Assembly (NCBI GenBank): GCA_910587665.1
Contig: CAJUMZ010000011.1
Coordinates: 24,489 to 88,488 of the forward strand
Direction: 5' to 3'
Length of the DNA stretch: 64,000 nucleotides
From: an uncultured Muribaculum sp.
GTDB lineage: Bacteria > Bacteroidota > Bacteroidia > Bacteroidales > Muribaculaceae
The position numbers were made by a program, and so were the translations under genes. Shown in pieces: positions 1 to 8,007 of this stretch. Positions within the stretch are counted from its first letter, which is position 1, and every line of letters begins with the position of its first letter. The notes beneath the pieces were generated by a model. It was not told the origin of the DNA. It did no database searches and saw only the letters and a program-made list of their open reading frames with translations.

Positions 1-91
1 ACGCAACTAAAAGTATCTGCGGAATCAGTATACCGGTAAAAAGTACACAGAGCAGAAAGGCACATAATGAATTAATCAGCCAATAATCCAT
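1..91 (-). CDS. N-terminal part of a membrane protein, WecA/MraY-like sugar-phosphate transferase candidate (runs off the window)
   Basis: Reading leftward from the ATG at 91 there is an open frame of 30 codons to the window edge. It begins MDYWLINSLCAFLL and continues VLFTGILIPQILLVA, a hydrophobic first membrane segment followed by the IPQIL-type motif that I associate with the start of undecaprenyl-phosphate GlcNAc-1-phosphate transferases (WecA/Rfe family) of Bacteroidales. A purine-rich stretch and a full Bacteroidetes promoter (137-168) lie directly upstream, which supports it as a real gene start. The family call rests on a short N-terminus only and is tentative. An unrelated polytopic protein is the alternative. 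Confidence 0.5.
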   Translation of the reverse strand, partial: MDYWLINSLCAFLLCVLFTGILIPQILLVA

Positions 92-136
92 ATCCTCTAT
101 ATTCTACGTGTATGCTATTCACATAATTATGAGTTG

Positions 137-168
137 CAAAATTATATATTTTTAATACCCTTTGCAAA
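137..168 (-). promoter_or_regulatory. Bacteroidetes-type promoter for the leftward gene at 1-91
   Basis: On the minus strand TTTG (165-168) is followed after 20 nt by TAATTTTG (137-144), matching the -33/-7 consensus TTTG-N19-21-TAnnTTTG. Transcription would start near 130, about 40 nt before the ATG at 91. Confidence 0.6.
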
Positions 169-293
169 AATTATTGTCAGAAATTTTGCCACGACACAAT
201 AAATTTCACGAATTTCACAACCATATCGGGACAATGGCTGTTTTGATTCTATAACATTTATAGATAATATGTGCTAATTTTAAACAAATTATT

Positions 294-1532
294 ATGGGTG
301 ATACTAATACATCTGACACTATGCCCGTGGCGAAGAGATATCGCCTCGGAGGTGCTATGGCATGGTGGGTATGGATTCTTGCCACGCTCTTCGTGATATA
401 TCTTTTCAACGTGCAGACAATGTTTTCGGACGTGCAGGGCAATATTCAGAAAAATCTCAATATAGATACCTGGCATCTTACACTTATCGCCGGTACTTAT
501 ACATGGGCGTTTGCCATATTCCAGTTTTTTGGCGGCGCTTTTCTGGATTGCTTCGGTTCTCGCCGTGTTATGATACCTGCTTTTATCTTTGTCACAGCGG
601 GTGTGTTTCTATATGGGTTTGCAGAGTCCTACACAGTCATTTTGTTGGCGCAGGTGTTGATGGCTCTCGGCTCATGCTGTGGTTTCGTTGGCGCCGGGTA
701 TATAGGCGGCGTATGGTTTGGCATGGCTGCCTATGGGACTATGTTCGGTTATGTGCAGACGCTTTCATCGGTGGGCTCCGCCATACAGCAGCCTATTATC
801 GAGAGTGTGCTGCGTCATATAACATATGAGCAGCTTTTTACTTATCTCGGCTTATTCGGAGTCGTGCTGGTGGTGCTCGCGTTTATATATATGCGCAACC
901 CGCAGCCGGTACCCGTGACTAAAAACCCGTTTAAAGTTGTGGGAGGCAATCTTCTTCAGATTTTCAAAAAGCCGCAGATGTGGATAGCTGCAATGTGGGG
1001 AGGCATAGTCTTCGGTCTCAACCTTGCCCTTGGTGTTGTGTGGACTCCGGAGATTTTTGCTCATTACGGTTATGGCGACTCCGGTTACATAGGTACCGCG
1101 CTCCTTTGGCTCGGGCTTGCCGCAGGCTCATGCTTTTGGCCACAGTGGAGCAACAAGATATGCAGTCGACGCAAGCCTTCGATTATTGGAGCGCTGATGA
1201 TGATAGCCGGCATCATATTGATTGTGTATGTATCCATGCCAATGTGGCTTATGGCTGTTGCAATGTTTGTCATAGGTATGGGCGCTACCGCCCATATGCT
1301 GTCATTCTCTATAGGAGGTGACGTGGCGGGCGGACCACTTGTTGGCACATCATCTGCGTTTCTCAACGGTATTATGTTTATATTCGGTGGATTGCTACAG
1401 AATATACCGTCGGCCCTTGAATCGGCCGGACATGGATTCCATACAATGTTTGTGCCTTATGTGATTGCTGCTGTAGTTGCTCTTATATTCATATTCATTC
1501 AGAAAGAGACGGCTCCGAAGCAGGTTAGATAA
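294..1532 (+). CDS. MFS transporter
   Basis: A 412-residue polytopic protein of the major facilitator superfamily. About 12 hydrophobic segments are visible. The loop after the second segment reads DCFGSRRVMIPAFI, the usual cytoplasmic D-x-x-G-R-R-x signature between helices 2 and 3, and a weaker copy occurs at the start of the second half. Length is normal for the family. It stands alone: a divergent gene lies to the left and the ilv operon converges from the right. Substrate cannot be told from sequence; the general look is that of anion/nitrate- or oxalate/formate-type MFS carriers. The ATG at 294 follows an A/T-rich leader and precedes the first helix by about 20 residues. Confidence 0.85.
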   Translation: MGDTNTSDTMPVAKRYRLGGAMAWWVWILATLFVIYLFNVQTMFSDVQGNIQKNLNIDTWHLTLIAGTYTWAFAIFQFFGGAFLDCFGSRRVMIPAFIFVTAGVFLYGFAESYTVILLAQVLMALGSCCGFVGAGYIGGVWFGMAAYGTMFGYVQTLSSVGSAIQQPIIESVLRHITYEQLFTYLGLFGVVLVVLAFIYMRNPQPVPVTKNPFKVVGGNLLQIFKKPQMWIAAMWGGIVFGLNLALGVVWTPEIFAHYGYGDSGYIGTALLWLGLAAGSCFWPQWSNKICSRRKPSIIGALMMIAGIILIVYVSMPMWLMAVAMFVIGMGATAHMLSFSIGGDVAGGPLVGTSSAFLNGIMFIFGGLLQNIPSALESAGHGFHTMFVPYVIAAVVALIFIFIQKETAPKQVR

Positions 1533-1561
1533 CGACATATTCAGATCTGTTTTAAATAAAT

Positions 1562-1597
1562 CGAGAGGGGGTATCTGCAATCAGATACTCCCTCTCG
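1562..1597. terminator. Bidirectional terminator between the MFS gene and ilvC
   Basis: A 16-bp stem (1562-1577 with 1582-1597, one G-U pair) closes on a CAAT tetraloop. It sits in the 86-bp gap between two convergent genes, with T-rich sequence on both flanks, so it can end transcription from either side. Confidence 0.8.
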
Positions 1598-1618
1598 TTT
1601 GCCAATGAGGATAGTAGC

Positions 1619-2662
1619 TTAGTTGTTTTCGGGGCGGAGCTTGCGCACGGTTACGGCGGTCTGCCACATCTCGCTTTCGCGGAGAGCCTTCAGCTCTTCC
1701 TCAAGCTTCTCGCGATAGTCGGGCTTAGAGTTGCTGTCGATGGAGATCTGTGCCTCGTTACCACACTTCACGCTGTTGTAAAGACGTTCAACTACGGGCT
1801 TGATTGCATCATGGAACGGTCCCATCCAGTCAAGCGCGCCGCGTTGTGCGGTGGTAGAGCAGTTGGCATACATCCAGTCCATGCCGTTTTTGGCAAACAG
1901 AGGCATGAGCGACTGGGTGAGCTCCTCTACGGTCTCGTTGAAAGCCTCGGAGGGGGTGTGCCCGTTTTCGCGAAGCACCTCATACTGGGCAAGGAGAAGT
2001 CCCTGGATTGCGCCCATCAGTGAGCCGCGTTCGCCGGTTAGGTCGGAAGTGGCCTCGCGGGTGAATGTGGTCTCGAAAAGGTAGCCCGATCCGATACCGA
2101 TGCCGAGGGCGATCGTGCGGTCAAGGGCGCGACCGGTGTAATCTTGCTCTACGGCATAGGAGGAGTTAAGGCCGCGGCCTTCGAGAAACATTGTGCGGAG
2201 CGAGGTGCCCGAGCCTTTGGGGGCCACGAGGATAACGTCGATGTCCTTCGGGGGAACAACTCCGGTGCGGTCGCTCCAGGTGATAGCGAATCCGTGGGAG
2301 AAGTAGAGTGCCTTGCCCGGGGTGAGATACTGCTTGATTGTGGGCCATACCGACATTACGGCGGCGTCGGACAGCAGGCACATGATGATTGTGCCCCGCT
2401 TGCAGGCTTCCTCGATGCCGAAAAGTGTCTCGCCCGGCACCCAGCCGTCGGCTACGGCTTTGTCGTAAGTCTTGCCGGGACGCTGGCCTACGATCACGTT
2501 GAAGCCGTTGTCGCGGAGGTTCATACTCTGACCGGGGCCCTGGACTCCATAGCCGATCACTGCAATGGTCTCGTCTTTAAGCACCTCTCTTGCCTTTTCC
2601 AAGGGGAATTCTTCGCGGATGATTACATTTTCTTCAACTCCGCCAAAATTCATTTTTGCCAT
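1619..2662 (-). CDS. ilvC: Ketol-acid reductoisomerase
   Basis: This 347-residue enzyme converts 2-acetolactate or 2-aceto-2-hydroxybutyrate to the dihydroxy acid with NAD(P)H, the second common step of valine, leucine and isoleucine synthesis. The Rossmann GxGxxG motif is visible at residues 37-42 (GYGVQG). The C-terminal knotted metal-binding part carries DLTGERGSLMGAIQG near residue 210, with the acidic Mg2+ ligands. Length fits the class I enzyme of Bacteroidetes. It is the last gene of the leftward ilvD-ilvB-ilvN-thioesterase-ilvC operon, 41 bp after the thioesterase gene, and ends at the shared terminator at 1562-1597. Confidence 0.97.
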   Translation of the reverse strand: MAKMNFGGVEENVIIREEFPLEKAREVLKDETIAVIGYGVQGPGQSMNLRDNGFNVIVGQRPGKTYDKAVADGWVPGETLFGIEEACKRGTIIMCLLSDAAVMSVWPTIKQYLTPGKALYFSHGFAITWSDRTGVVPPKDIDVILVAPKGSGTSLRTMFLEGRGLNSSYAVEQDYTGRALDRTIALGIGIGSGYLFETTFTREATSDLTGERGSLMGAIQGLLLAQYEVLRENGHTPSEAFNETVEELTQSLMPLFAKNGMDWMYANCSTTAQRGALDWMGPFHDAIKPVVERLYNSVKCGNEAQISIDSNSKPDYREKLEEELKALRESEMWQTAVTVRKLRPENN

Positions 2663-2703
2663 AATTGTTATTTTTTATTGGTTTTCCAAAATAAAATTGC
2701 TTG

Positions 2704-3465
2704 TTAATTTTTATACCGGCTGTCGGCAAACAGGATGCGACCGCGGGAATAGCATACATCATCGCCGCAGATTTCTGCATTGAAGGTATTTTCGCCTGCT
2801 TGGGCGACGCGCACAGTGGCCTCCTCGCCAAATTTTGCCTCGTGCATGAACGCTATGTCAAGCCGGCTTACCCTATGGGTGTCGTGGAAGTTCATGTCCC
2901 ATTGGTTGAGCAGCAGCTCCATGTAGCGGAGAGTATTGACGTGACGGTTAAAGTCGCAGTCACAATAGCGGAAGCGGTAATGTGATTCTTCCACTCCCTC
3001 TCCGGCAGTTATGGGGGTGAATCGTGTGATCTTCTCTATCGGGCAATTGCGTTCCGAAACGCTTTCACGCAGCGTTTCAAGCATGGCGAGGTCGGCGGCA
3101 CACCGCTCCTTGATGTTGATCGCCATCCATATGGATCGTGCATGTCCGATCACTTCCCCCGTGGAATCAGTCATCTCAAAGTCACGCTCCGAGAAGTGAC
3201 GGTTAAATCCTTCGATCCATGTGCGTAGGGTATAGCGCTCATTCACCTCGGGAGAACGGTACATCTCGATGGAAAGCCGCGACAATACCCATGCAAGCCC
3301 GTCGGTGACAAGTCGCGCATAGCCTACGCCAAGCTCGTTGGCGTGAAACGTGGCGACCTCTATAACGCGTGCCCCGAACAGAGTCACGGGCATCATGCCC
3401 TGTGGATTGCATTCACCCGCCGTGAGCGTGTAGCTGTGGCAATATTCTTTTGTTATTCCTGACAT
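2704..3465 (-). CDS. Acyl-ACP thioesterase (FatA/FatB-like, double hotdog)
   Basis: A 253-residue protein of the bacterial acyl-ACP thioesterase family, which hydrolyses acyl-ACP to free fatty acid. Two hotdog repeats can be followed. The N-terminal half has the family-like stretch ELGVGYARLVTDGLAWVLSR and RYTLRTWIEGFNRHFSERDF. The C-terminal half has YCDCDFNRHVNTLRYMELLL, whose D-x-N-x-H-V-N arrangement matches the active-site Asp/Asn/His of plant FatA/B. It lies inside the ilv operon between ilvN and ilvC and starts within the 3' end of ilvN (13-bp overlap), so it is translationally coupled. The context suggests a link between branched-chain precursor supply and fatty acid release, which is inference. 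Confidence 0.88.
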   Translation of the reverse strand: MSGITKEYCHSYTLTAGECNPQGMMPVTLFGARVIEVATFHANELGVGYARLVTDGLAWVLSRLSIEMYRSPEVNERYTLRTWIEGFNRHFSERDFEMTDSTGEVIGHARSIWMAINIKERCAADLAMLETLRESVSERNCPIEKITRFTPITAGEGVEESHYRFRYCDCDFNRHVNTLRYMELLLNQWDMNFHDTHRVSRLDIAFMHEAKFGEEATVRVAQAGENTFNAEICGDDVCYSRGRILFADSRYKN

Positions 3466-4010
3466 TGATTGCTTCGTGATCTGCGTAGTTCCTGCTCTTC
3501 AAGATACATGCTCAGGAGCTCGCGTGGCGACTTTGTCACCGCCACTCTTCCCGAGCGTACAAACTGGCTGATGTCATACTTCTCAAGCTCGCGGAATAGA
3601 GCTTCGGTCTCTTCCTGATGTCCGGTTTTTTCAAGGATCACGTATTCGCGGGTGATCTCAAGTATGCGGGCGTTGTGGCGACGGATTATCTCTTCGATCG
3701 CGCGGTTGTCGAGCAGCGCCGGCGTCGGCACTTTATACAAGGCAATCTCCTGGTAGACAATTTCGTCGTCAGTATAGAGGTATGCCTTTATCACGTCGAT
3801 ACGTTTTTCTATCTGCTTCACGACACGCTCCATCATGGGGCGGTTGCTGAAACAGGTGATGGTGAATTTCGACACGCCTTTTATTGACGACGGACTTACC
3901 GACAGGCTTTCTATGTTGAGACACCGACGGGTGAATATTATTGAAATCTGATTGAGCAGTCCGACCCGGTTTTCGGAGAAGACTGTGAAGGTGAATAATT
4001 GTTCTTCCAT
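3453..4010 (-). CDS. ilvN: Acetolactate synthase small (regulatory) subunit
   Basis: The regulatory subunit of acetohydroxyacid synthase, which binds valine for feedback inhibition and activates the catalytic IlvB subunit. The N-terminal ACT domain is clear: LFTFTVFSENRVGLLNQIS, then FTRRCLNIESLSVSPSS. A second ACT-like C-terminal domain follows (TPALLDNRAIEEII onward). The frame is open upstream to a TTG at 4046 and includes ATG codons at 4019 and 4010. I prefer 4010 (MEEQLFTF, 185 aa) because it aligns best with family starts; 4019 is possible. It follows ilvB directly and its stop overlaps the thioesterase start. Confidence 0.93.
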   Translation of the reverse strand: MEEQLFTFTVFSENRVGLLNQISIIFTRRCLNIESLSVSPSSIKGVSKFTITCFSNRPMMERVVKQIEKRIDVIKAYLYTDDEIVYQEIALYKVPTPALLDNRAIEEIIRRHNARILEITREYVILEKTGHQEETEALFRELEKYDISQFVRSGRVAVTKSPRELLSMYLEEQELRRSRSNQCQE

Positions 4011-4038
4011 AACTGTCATTGCTTCGGAAAAGTAGCGG

Positions 4039-5754
4039 TTAGTCAATCTGATAGCACTCTGTCGGCGACAGCATTATGTGATCCACATTGGCGCCGGCCG
4101 GGGTCATCGGGAATATCATGTCGGTTTCGTCGATATTTACGTTGAGCAGATATGCGCCGTCATGTTTCACCATGCGGTCGATAGCGGCGTCGAGTTGTTC
4201 GCGTGTCTCGACGTTTTCAGCCTTTATGCCATAGGCATTGGCGATCATGACGAAGTCGGGATTTATCAAGGGGGTCTGAGAGAACCGGTCGTTAAAGAAC
4301 AGTGCCTGCCATTGGCGCACATTTCCAAGGAAGTTGTTGTTGAGCAGGATTATCTTTATATCGGTATGGTACTCAAGTATTGTGCCGAGCTCCTGGATGG
4401 TCATCTGTAATCCGCCGTCGCCGGTAAAGAAACATACCGTTCGCTCCGGCGCGCCCATTTTTGCCCCTATTGCCGCAGGCAGCCCGAATCCCATTGTGCC
4501 GAGGCCGCCCGAAGTCACCATGGAGCGAGGTTCGGAGAAGCGGGAATAGCGGGCCGAGAACATCTGGTTTTGTCCGACGTCGGTTACTACTACCGCGCGG
4601 TTGCCGGTTGCCTCCGACACCTTGTTGACAACCTCGCCCATCGTCATTTTGTTTCCCGAAGGGTGTAGCTCACGCTTCATGACTTTTTCGTATTCCACAC
4701 GCTCCGGTTCTTCAAACGTTGCGAGCCATTCGCTGTGCTTGTGCTCTTTCACAAGCGGAAGCAATGCTTCCAGCGCTTTGCGCGCGTCGCCGTGGATAGT
4801 GGCGGTGGTGGCGATATTCTTGTCAAATTCCGAGGCATCAATGTCGATATGCACTATCTTGGCCTGCGGTGCGTAGGTCTTTACGTTGCCGGTGATCCTG
4901 TCATCAAACCGCATGCCCACGGCTATCAGAAGGTCGGCGCGGTTTGTGTTGATGTTGGGCCCGATATTTCCGTGCATTCCGAGCATACCCTTATAAAGCG
5001 GGTGATCGGAAGGCATCGTGGATAAACCGAGGAGCGTGGCAGCTACCGGTATGTCGGCTTTTTCCGCAAGGACGGCAAGCTCTTTTTCGGCTCCGGAGAT
5101 CATGACTCCGTGACCGGAAAGAATCATCGGGCGTTCGGCGGCATTGATAAGTTCAGCCACTTTTGCCACGTCGGCATGATTTATGTCGGGATAGGGGTTG
5201 TAGGAGCGTATGAAGTCGCATTTTTCATAGGCAAACTCCATCAATCCGGTCTGGGCGTCTTTAGTCAGGTCGATCACCACAGGGCCGGGGCGGCCGTTTG
5301 AGGCGATATAGAATGCACGTGCCACGGCGCGTGGTATATCTTCGGCGCGCCGTACCTGGCAGCTCCATTTCGAAAGCGGTTGGGTGATGCCTACGACATC
5401 GGTTTCCTGAAAGGCGTCAAAGCCGAGAAACGGAGTAGCAACCTGACCGGTGATCACCACTAACGGGGTGCTGTCCATAAGGGCGTCGCCCACGCCTGTG
5501 ATGATGTTGGTGGCAGCGGGACCGGAGGTTACAATTACAACCCCGGGGCGACCGGTGACACGCGCGTATCCCTGCGCAGCGTGGGTAGCGCCCTGCTCGT
5601 GGCGTACGAGAATATGTTTCAGCGAGTCCTGATAGTCATATAGCCGGTCGTATACCGGAATAATCGAACCGCCCGGATAACCGAACACCGTGTCGACCCC
5701 TTCGCATATGAGCGAGCGGATCAAAGCGTCGGCACCTGAAATCTTTTCTTTCAT
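4039..5754 (-). CDS. ilvB: Acetolactate synthase large (catalytic) subunit
   Basis: A ThDP-dependent enzyme that condenses pyruvate with pyruvate or 2-oxobutyrate, the first common step of branched-chain amino acid synthesis. The N-terminal Pyr domain has the catalytic-glutamate motif VRHEQGATHAAQGYAR (Glu near residue 53). The central domain is FAD-binding-like. The C-terminal PP domain has the ThDP/Mg2+ motif GDGGLQMTIQELGT, ending in NNN. Length (571 aa) is standard. The frame reaches a TTG at 5757, but the adjacent ATG at 5754 is the likely start. It lies 31 bp after ilvD and 28 bp before the preferred ilvN start. Confidence 0.97.
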   Translation of the reverse strand: MKEKISGADALIRSLICEGVDTVFGYPGGSIIPVYDRLYDYQDSLKHILVRHEQGATHAAQGYARVTGRPGVVIVTSGPAATNIITGVGDALMDSTPLVVITGQVATPFLGFDAFQETDVVGITQPLSKWSCQVRRAEDIPRAVARAFYIASNGRPGPVVIDLTKDAQTGLMEFAYEKCDFIRSYNPYPDINHADVAKVAELINAAERPMILSGHGVMISGAEKELAVLAEKADIPVAATLLGLSTMPSDHPLYKGMLGMHGNIGPNINTNRADLLIAVGMRFDDRITGNVKTYAPQAKIVHIDIDASEFDKNIATTATIHGDARKALEALLPLVKEHKHSEWLATFEEPERVEYEKVMKRELHPSGNKMTMGEVVNKVSEATGNRAVVVTDVGQNQMFSARYSRFSEPRSMVTSGGLGTMGFGLPAAIGAKMGAPERTVCFFTGDGGLQMTIQELGTILEYHTDIKIILLNNNFLGNVRQWQALFFNDRFSQTPLINPDFVMIANAYGIKAENVETREQLDAAIDRMVKHDGAYLLNVNIDETDMIFPMTPAGANVDHIMLSPTECYQID

Positions 5755-5785
5755 CAATATATGTTTTCTTTAGATAGCTTACTCG

Positions 5786-7615
5786 TTATTTCAATTCTCT
5801 TACACCGCCCTTGTCGGCAGAAGTAACCATGGCGGCATATGCCCTCAGTGCTTTCGATATCTCGCGATCCCTGTCGCGCGGGGTAAACGCGTCTTTGCCA
5901 AGCGACATCTCTTGCCGGCGACGTTCGGAAAGTTCGATTTCCGACAGCTCCACGTTGATTGTGCGCTCCGGAATGTTTATGTTGATTATGTCGCCGTCGC
6001 GCACAAGCCCGATGTTGCCACCTGCCGCCGCTTCGGGTGATATATGCCCGATGGAGAGTCCCGAAGTGCCTCCGGAGAAACGCCCGTCGGTTATGAGCGC
6101 GCATTCCTTGCCGAGATGTTTCGACTTGATGTAGCTTGTCGGGTAGAGCATTTCCTGCATGCCCGGACCGCCCTTGGGCCCTTCATGGGTGATGACCACG
6201 ACATCGCCGCTTTTAACTTTGTCGCGGAGTATGCCGTCGACGGCGGCTTCTTGCGACGTGAATACCTTTGCCGGGCCACGGAAGTGGAATATGCTTTCGT
6301 CGACGCCGGCTGTCTTTACAACACATCCGTCAAGCGCAATGTTCCCTTTCAGCACGGCAAGTCCGCCATCTTTTACATAAGCGTGGTCGAAGTCGCGGAT
6401 GCATCCCCTCTCGCGGTCAGTGTCGAGGGTATCGTAGGTCGCTGCTTGTGAGCCGAGGCGCAGGTTTCTGCCGCCGCCCGGCGCGCTGTGCCACAGAATG
6501 TCGGCTTCCTCGCAGTATTCTGACCCTTCCGGGGCAAACCGGTCGATAGCCTGACCGAGAGTCATGCCGTCGACGCGCTTAACCGTTGTGTCGACAATGC
6601 CTTTGTCGGCGAGTTGTTTCATTATGGAGAGGATACCTCCGGCTCGGTTGACATCCTGTATATGGTAATGGGAGTTGGGCGCCACCTTGCAGAGTACCGG
6701 GGTTACGCGCGACAGTTTGTCTATATCGGCGATGGTGAAGTCGGCCTCTGCCTCGTTTGCCACGGCAAGGAGGTGGAGCACTGTGTTGGTGGAGCCGCCC
6801 ATGGCTATGTCAAGAGCCATGGCGTTTAGCATGGCCTGACGTGTGGCGATATTGCGTGGCAGCACACTTTCGTCATCATCATTATAATAGGCAAGGGTGT
6901 TTTTGACGATCTGACGTGCAGCCTTGCGGAAAAGCTGTTCTCGGTTGGCGTGGGTGGCAAGTATCGTGCCGTTGCCCGGTAGGGCGAGTCCTATCGCCTC
7001 GTTGAGCGAGTTCATCGAGTTGGCGGTAAACATGCCGGAGCATGAGCCGCAGGTGGGACAGCCTTTCTGCTCAAGAAGCCTTACGGTGTCATCGTTGACG
7101 GTGTCGTCGGCGGCATCGATCATTATGTCGATTAGGTCAAGAGGTCTGCCGTCAAGGTCGCCTGCCTCCATAGGGCCTCCCGACACGAAGATTGTGGGGA
7201 TGTTGAGGCGCATTGCCGCCATGAGCATACCCGGCGTCACCTTGTCGCAGTTGGATATGCACACCATTGCATCGGCTTTGTGGGCATTTACCATATATTC
7301 GACCGAGTCGGCGATAAGGTCGCGTGAGGGCAGGGAATAAAGCATGCCGTCATGTCCCATCGCTATGCCGTCGTCGATGGCGATAGTGTTGAACTCTGCG
7401 GCAAAACATCCCTGCTTTTCAATCTCTTCTTTTACGATCTGCCCTATCTCATGAAGATGGGTGTGACCGGGCACAAATTGTGTGAATGAGTTGACCACTG
7501 CGATGATAGGTTTCCCTATCTGGTCATCCTTCATCCCGTTTGCCCGCCAGAGAGCCCTTGCTCCCGCCATTCGTCTGCCCTGCGTGCTTGCCGCGCTTCT
7601 TAACTGTCTGCTCAT
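5786..7615 (-). CDS. ilvD: Dihydroxy-acid dehydratase
   Basis: An iron-sulfur dehydratase that turns 2,3-dihydroxy acids into 2-oxo acids, the third common step of the valine/isoleucine pathway. The 609-residue length is typical. Cluster and Mg2+ motifs are present: [29 protein letters not shown] and, near the C-terminus, [21 protein letters not shown] read in part. It is the first structural gene of the operon. Its ATG is 21 nt downstream of the attenuator hairpin and 98 nt downstream of the leader-peptide stop. Regulation by leader-peptide attenuation is predicted (7637-7782). Confidence 0.97.
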   Translation of the reverse strand: MSRQLRSAASTQGRRMAGARALWRANGMKDDQIGKPIIAVVNSFTQFVPGHTHLHEIGQIVKEEIEKQGCFAAEFNTIAIDDGIAMGHDGMLYSLPSRDLIADSVEYMVNAHKADAMVCISNCDKVTPGMLMAAMRLNIPTIFVSGGPMEAGDLDGRPLDLIDIMIDAADDTVNDDTVRLLEQKGCPTCGSCSGMFTANSMNSLNEAIGLALPGNGTILATHANREQLFRKAARQIVKNTLAYYNDDDESVLPRNIATRQAMLNAMALDIAMGGSTNTVLHLLAVANEAEADFTIADIDKLSRVTPVLCKVAPNSHYHIQDVNRAGGILSIMKQLADKGIVDTTVKRVDGMTLGQAIDRFAPEGSEYCEEADILWHSAPGGGRNLRLGSQAATYDTLDTDRERGCIRDFDHAYVKDGGLAVLKGNIALDGCVVKTAGVDESIFHFRGPAKVFTSQEAAVDGILRDKVKSGDVVVITHEGPKGGPGMQEMLYPTSYIKSKHLGKECALITDGRFSGGTSGLSIGHISPEAAAGGNIGLVRDGDIININIPERTINVELSEIELSERRRQEMSLGKDAFTPRDRDREISKALRAYAAMVTSADKGGVRELK

Positions 7616-7636
7616 ACGTCTTTTTCTTTAACTGAA

Positions 7637-7700
7637 ATGCCTCCCTGACGCTAATTGCGTTGGAGAGGCATCATGTTTTCTATCGTCAGAGATACGTGAA
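7637..7700 (-). promoter_or_regulatory. Predicted ilv attenuator: terminator-like hairpin with competing antiterminator
   Basis: In the minus-strand RNA the arms at 7671-7657 and 7651-7637 form a hairpin: 9 bp, a 2x2 internal loop, 4 bp and an AATTA loop. The segment at 7684-7692 can instead pair over 9 bp (one G-U) with 7642-7650, part of the 3' arm, and so disrupt the hairpin. The same upstream segment also has a 6-7 bp match to the Val-Val codons of the leader peptide (7731-7736), and 7693-7700 pairs perfectly over 8 bp with 7760-7767 in the leader ORF. This is the layout of a ribosome-stalling attenuator. The U tract after the hairpin is weak. Confidence 0.65.
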
Positions 7701-7713
7701 ATCACCCCTCCCT

Positions 7714-7782
7714 CTATTTAAGGATGGAAATGACGACCACCGATAGGCGGGTCATTGAGTTCACGTAACTGTTATTATTCAT
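7714..7782 (-). CDS. ilv operon leader peptide (22 aa)
   Basis: A short ORF from the ATG at 7782 to TAG at 7716-7714. Its second half reads RLSVVVISILK: seven of eleven residues are Leu, Val or Ile, including three consecutive Val codons. It lies between a consensus promoter and the hairpin set upstream of ilvD, whose operon makes exactly these amino acids. Starvation for charged tRNA-Val/Ile/Leu would stall a ribosome here and change RNA folding. Translation of the ORF has not been shown; the call rests on composition, position and the complementary RNA segments. Confidence 0.7.
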   Translation of the reverse strand: MNNNSYVNSMTRLSVVVISILK

Positions 7783-7804
7783 AATCAAATGCAAGTTTGA
7801 ATTG

Positions 7805-7836
7805 CAAATTTATGACACTTTGCAATAAAAAACAAA
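7805..7836 (-). promoter_or_regulatory. Promoter of the ilv operon
   Basis: On the minus strand TTTG (7833-7836) and TAAATTTG (7805-7812) are separated by 20 nt, a full match to the Bacteroidetes consensus. The expected transcription start is near 7798, about 16 nt before the leader-peptide ATG. Confidence 0.75.
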
Positions 7837-7971
7837 TATTTTCACGAAAATATGTCGTTTTGTCGCTATTTGTTGACTCGTTGGCTCATAAAATGCTCTT
7901 TTTGTGTGCTTTCTATTATTTATTAATGTATAAATATTATTAACGGGTAAGGGAATTTGGGAATTTTGGCG

Positions 7972-7979
7972 TAACTTTG
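7972..7979 (+). promoter_or_regulatory. -7 promoter element of the LTA-synthase-like gene
   Basis: TAACTTTG fits TAnnTTTG and lies 28 nt before the TTG start at 8008. No good TTTG box is found 19-21 nt upstream, so only half of the consensus is present. Confidence 0.45.
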
Positions 7980-8007
7980 TGGGTGATTTGACCATACAAT
8001 CCACATT

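Noticed and set aside
7637..7782. T-box or other tRNA/metabolite riboswitch before ilvD.
   Set aside because: I see no T-box bulge motif or specifier stem; the Val/Ile/Leu-rich ORF with competing hairpins explains the leader better.
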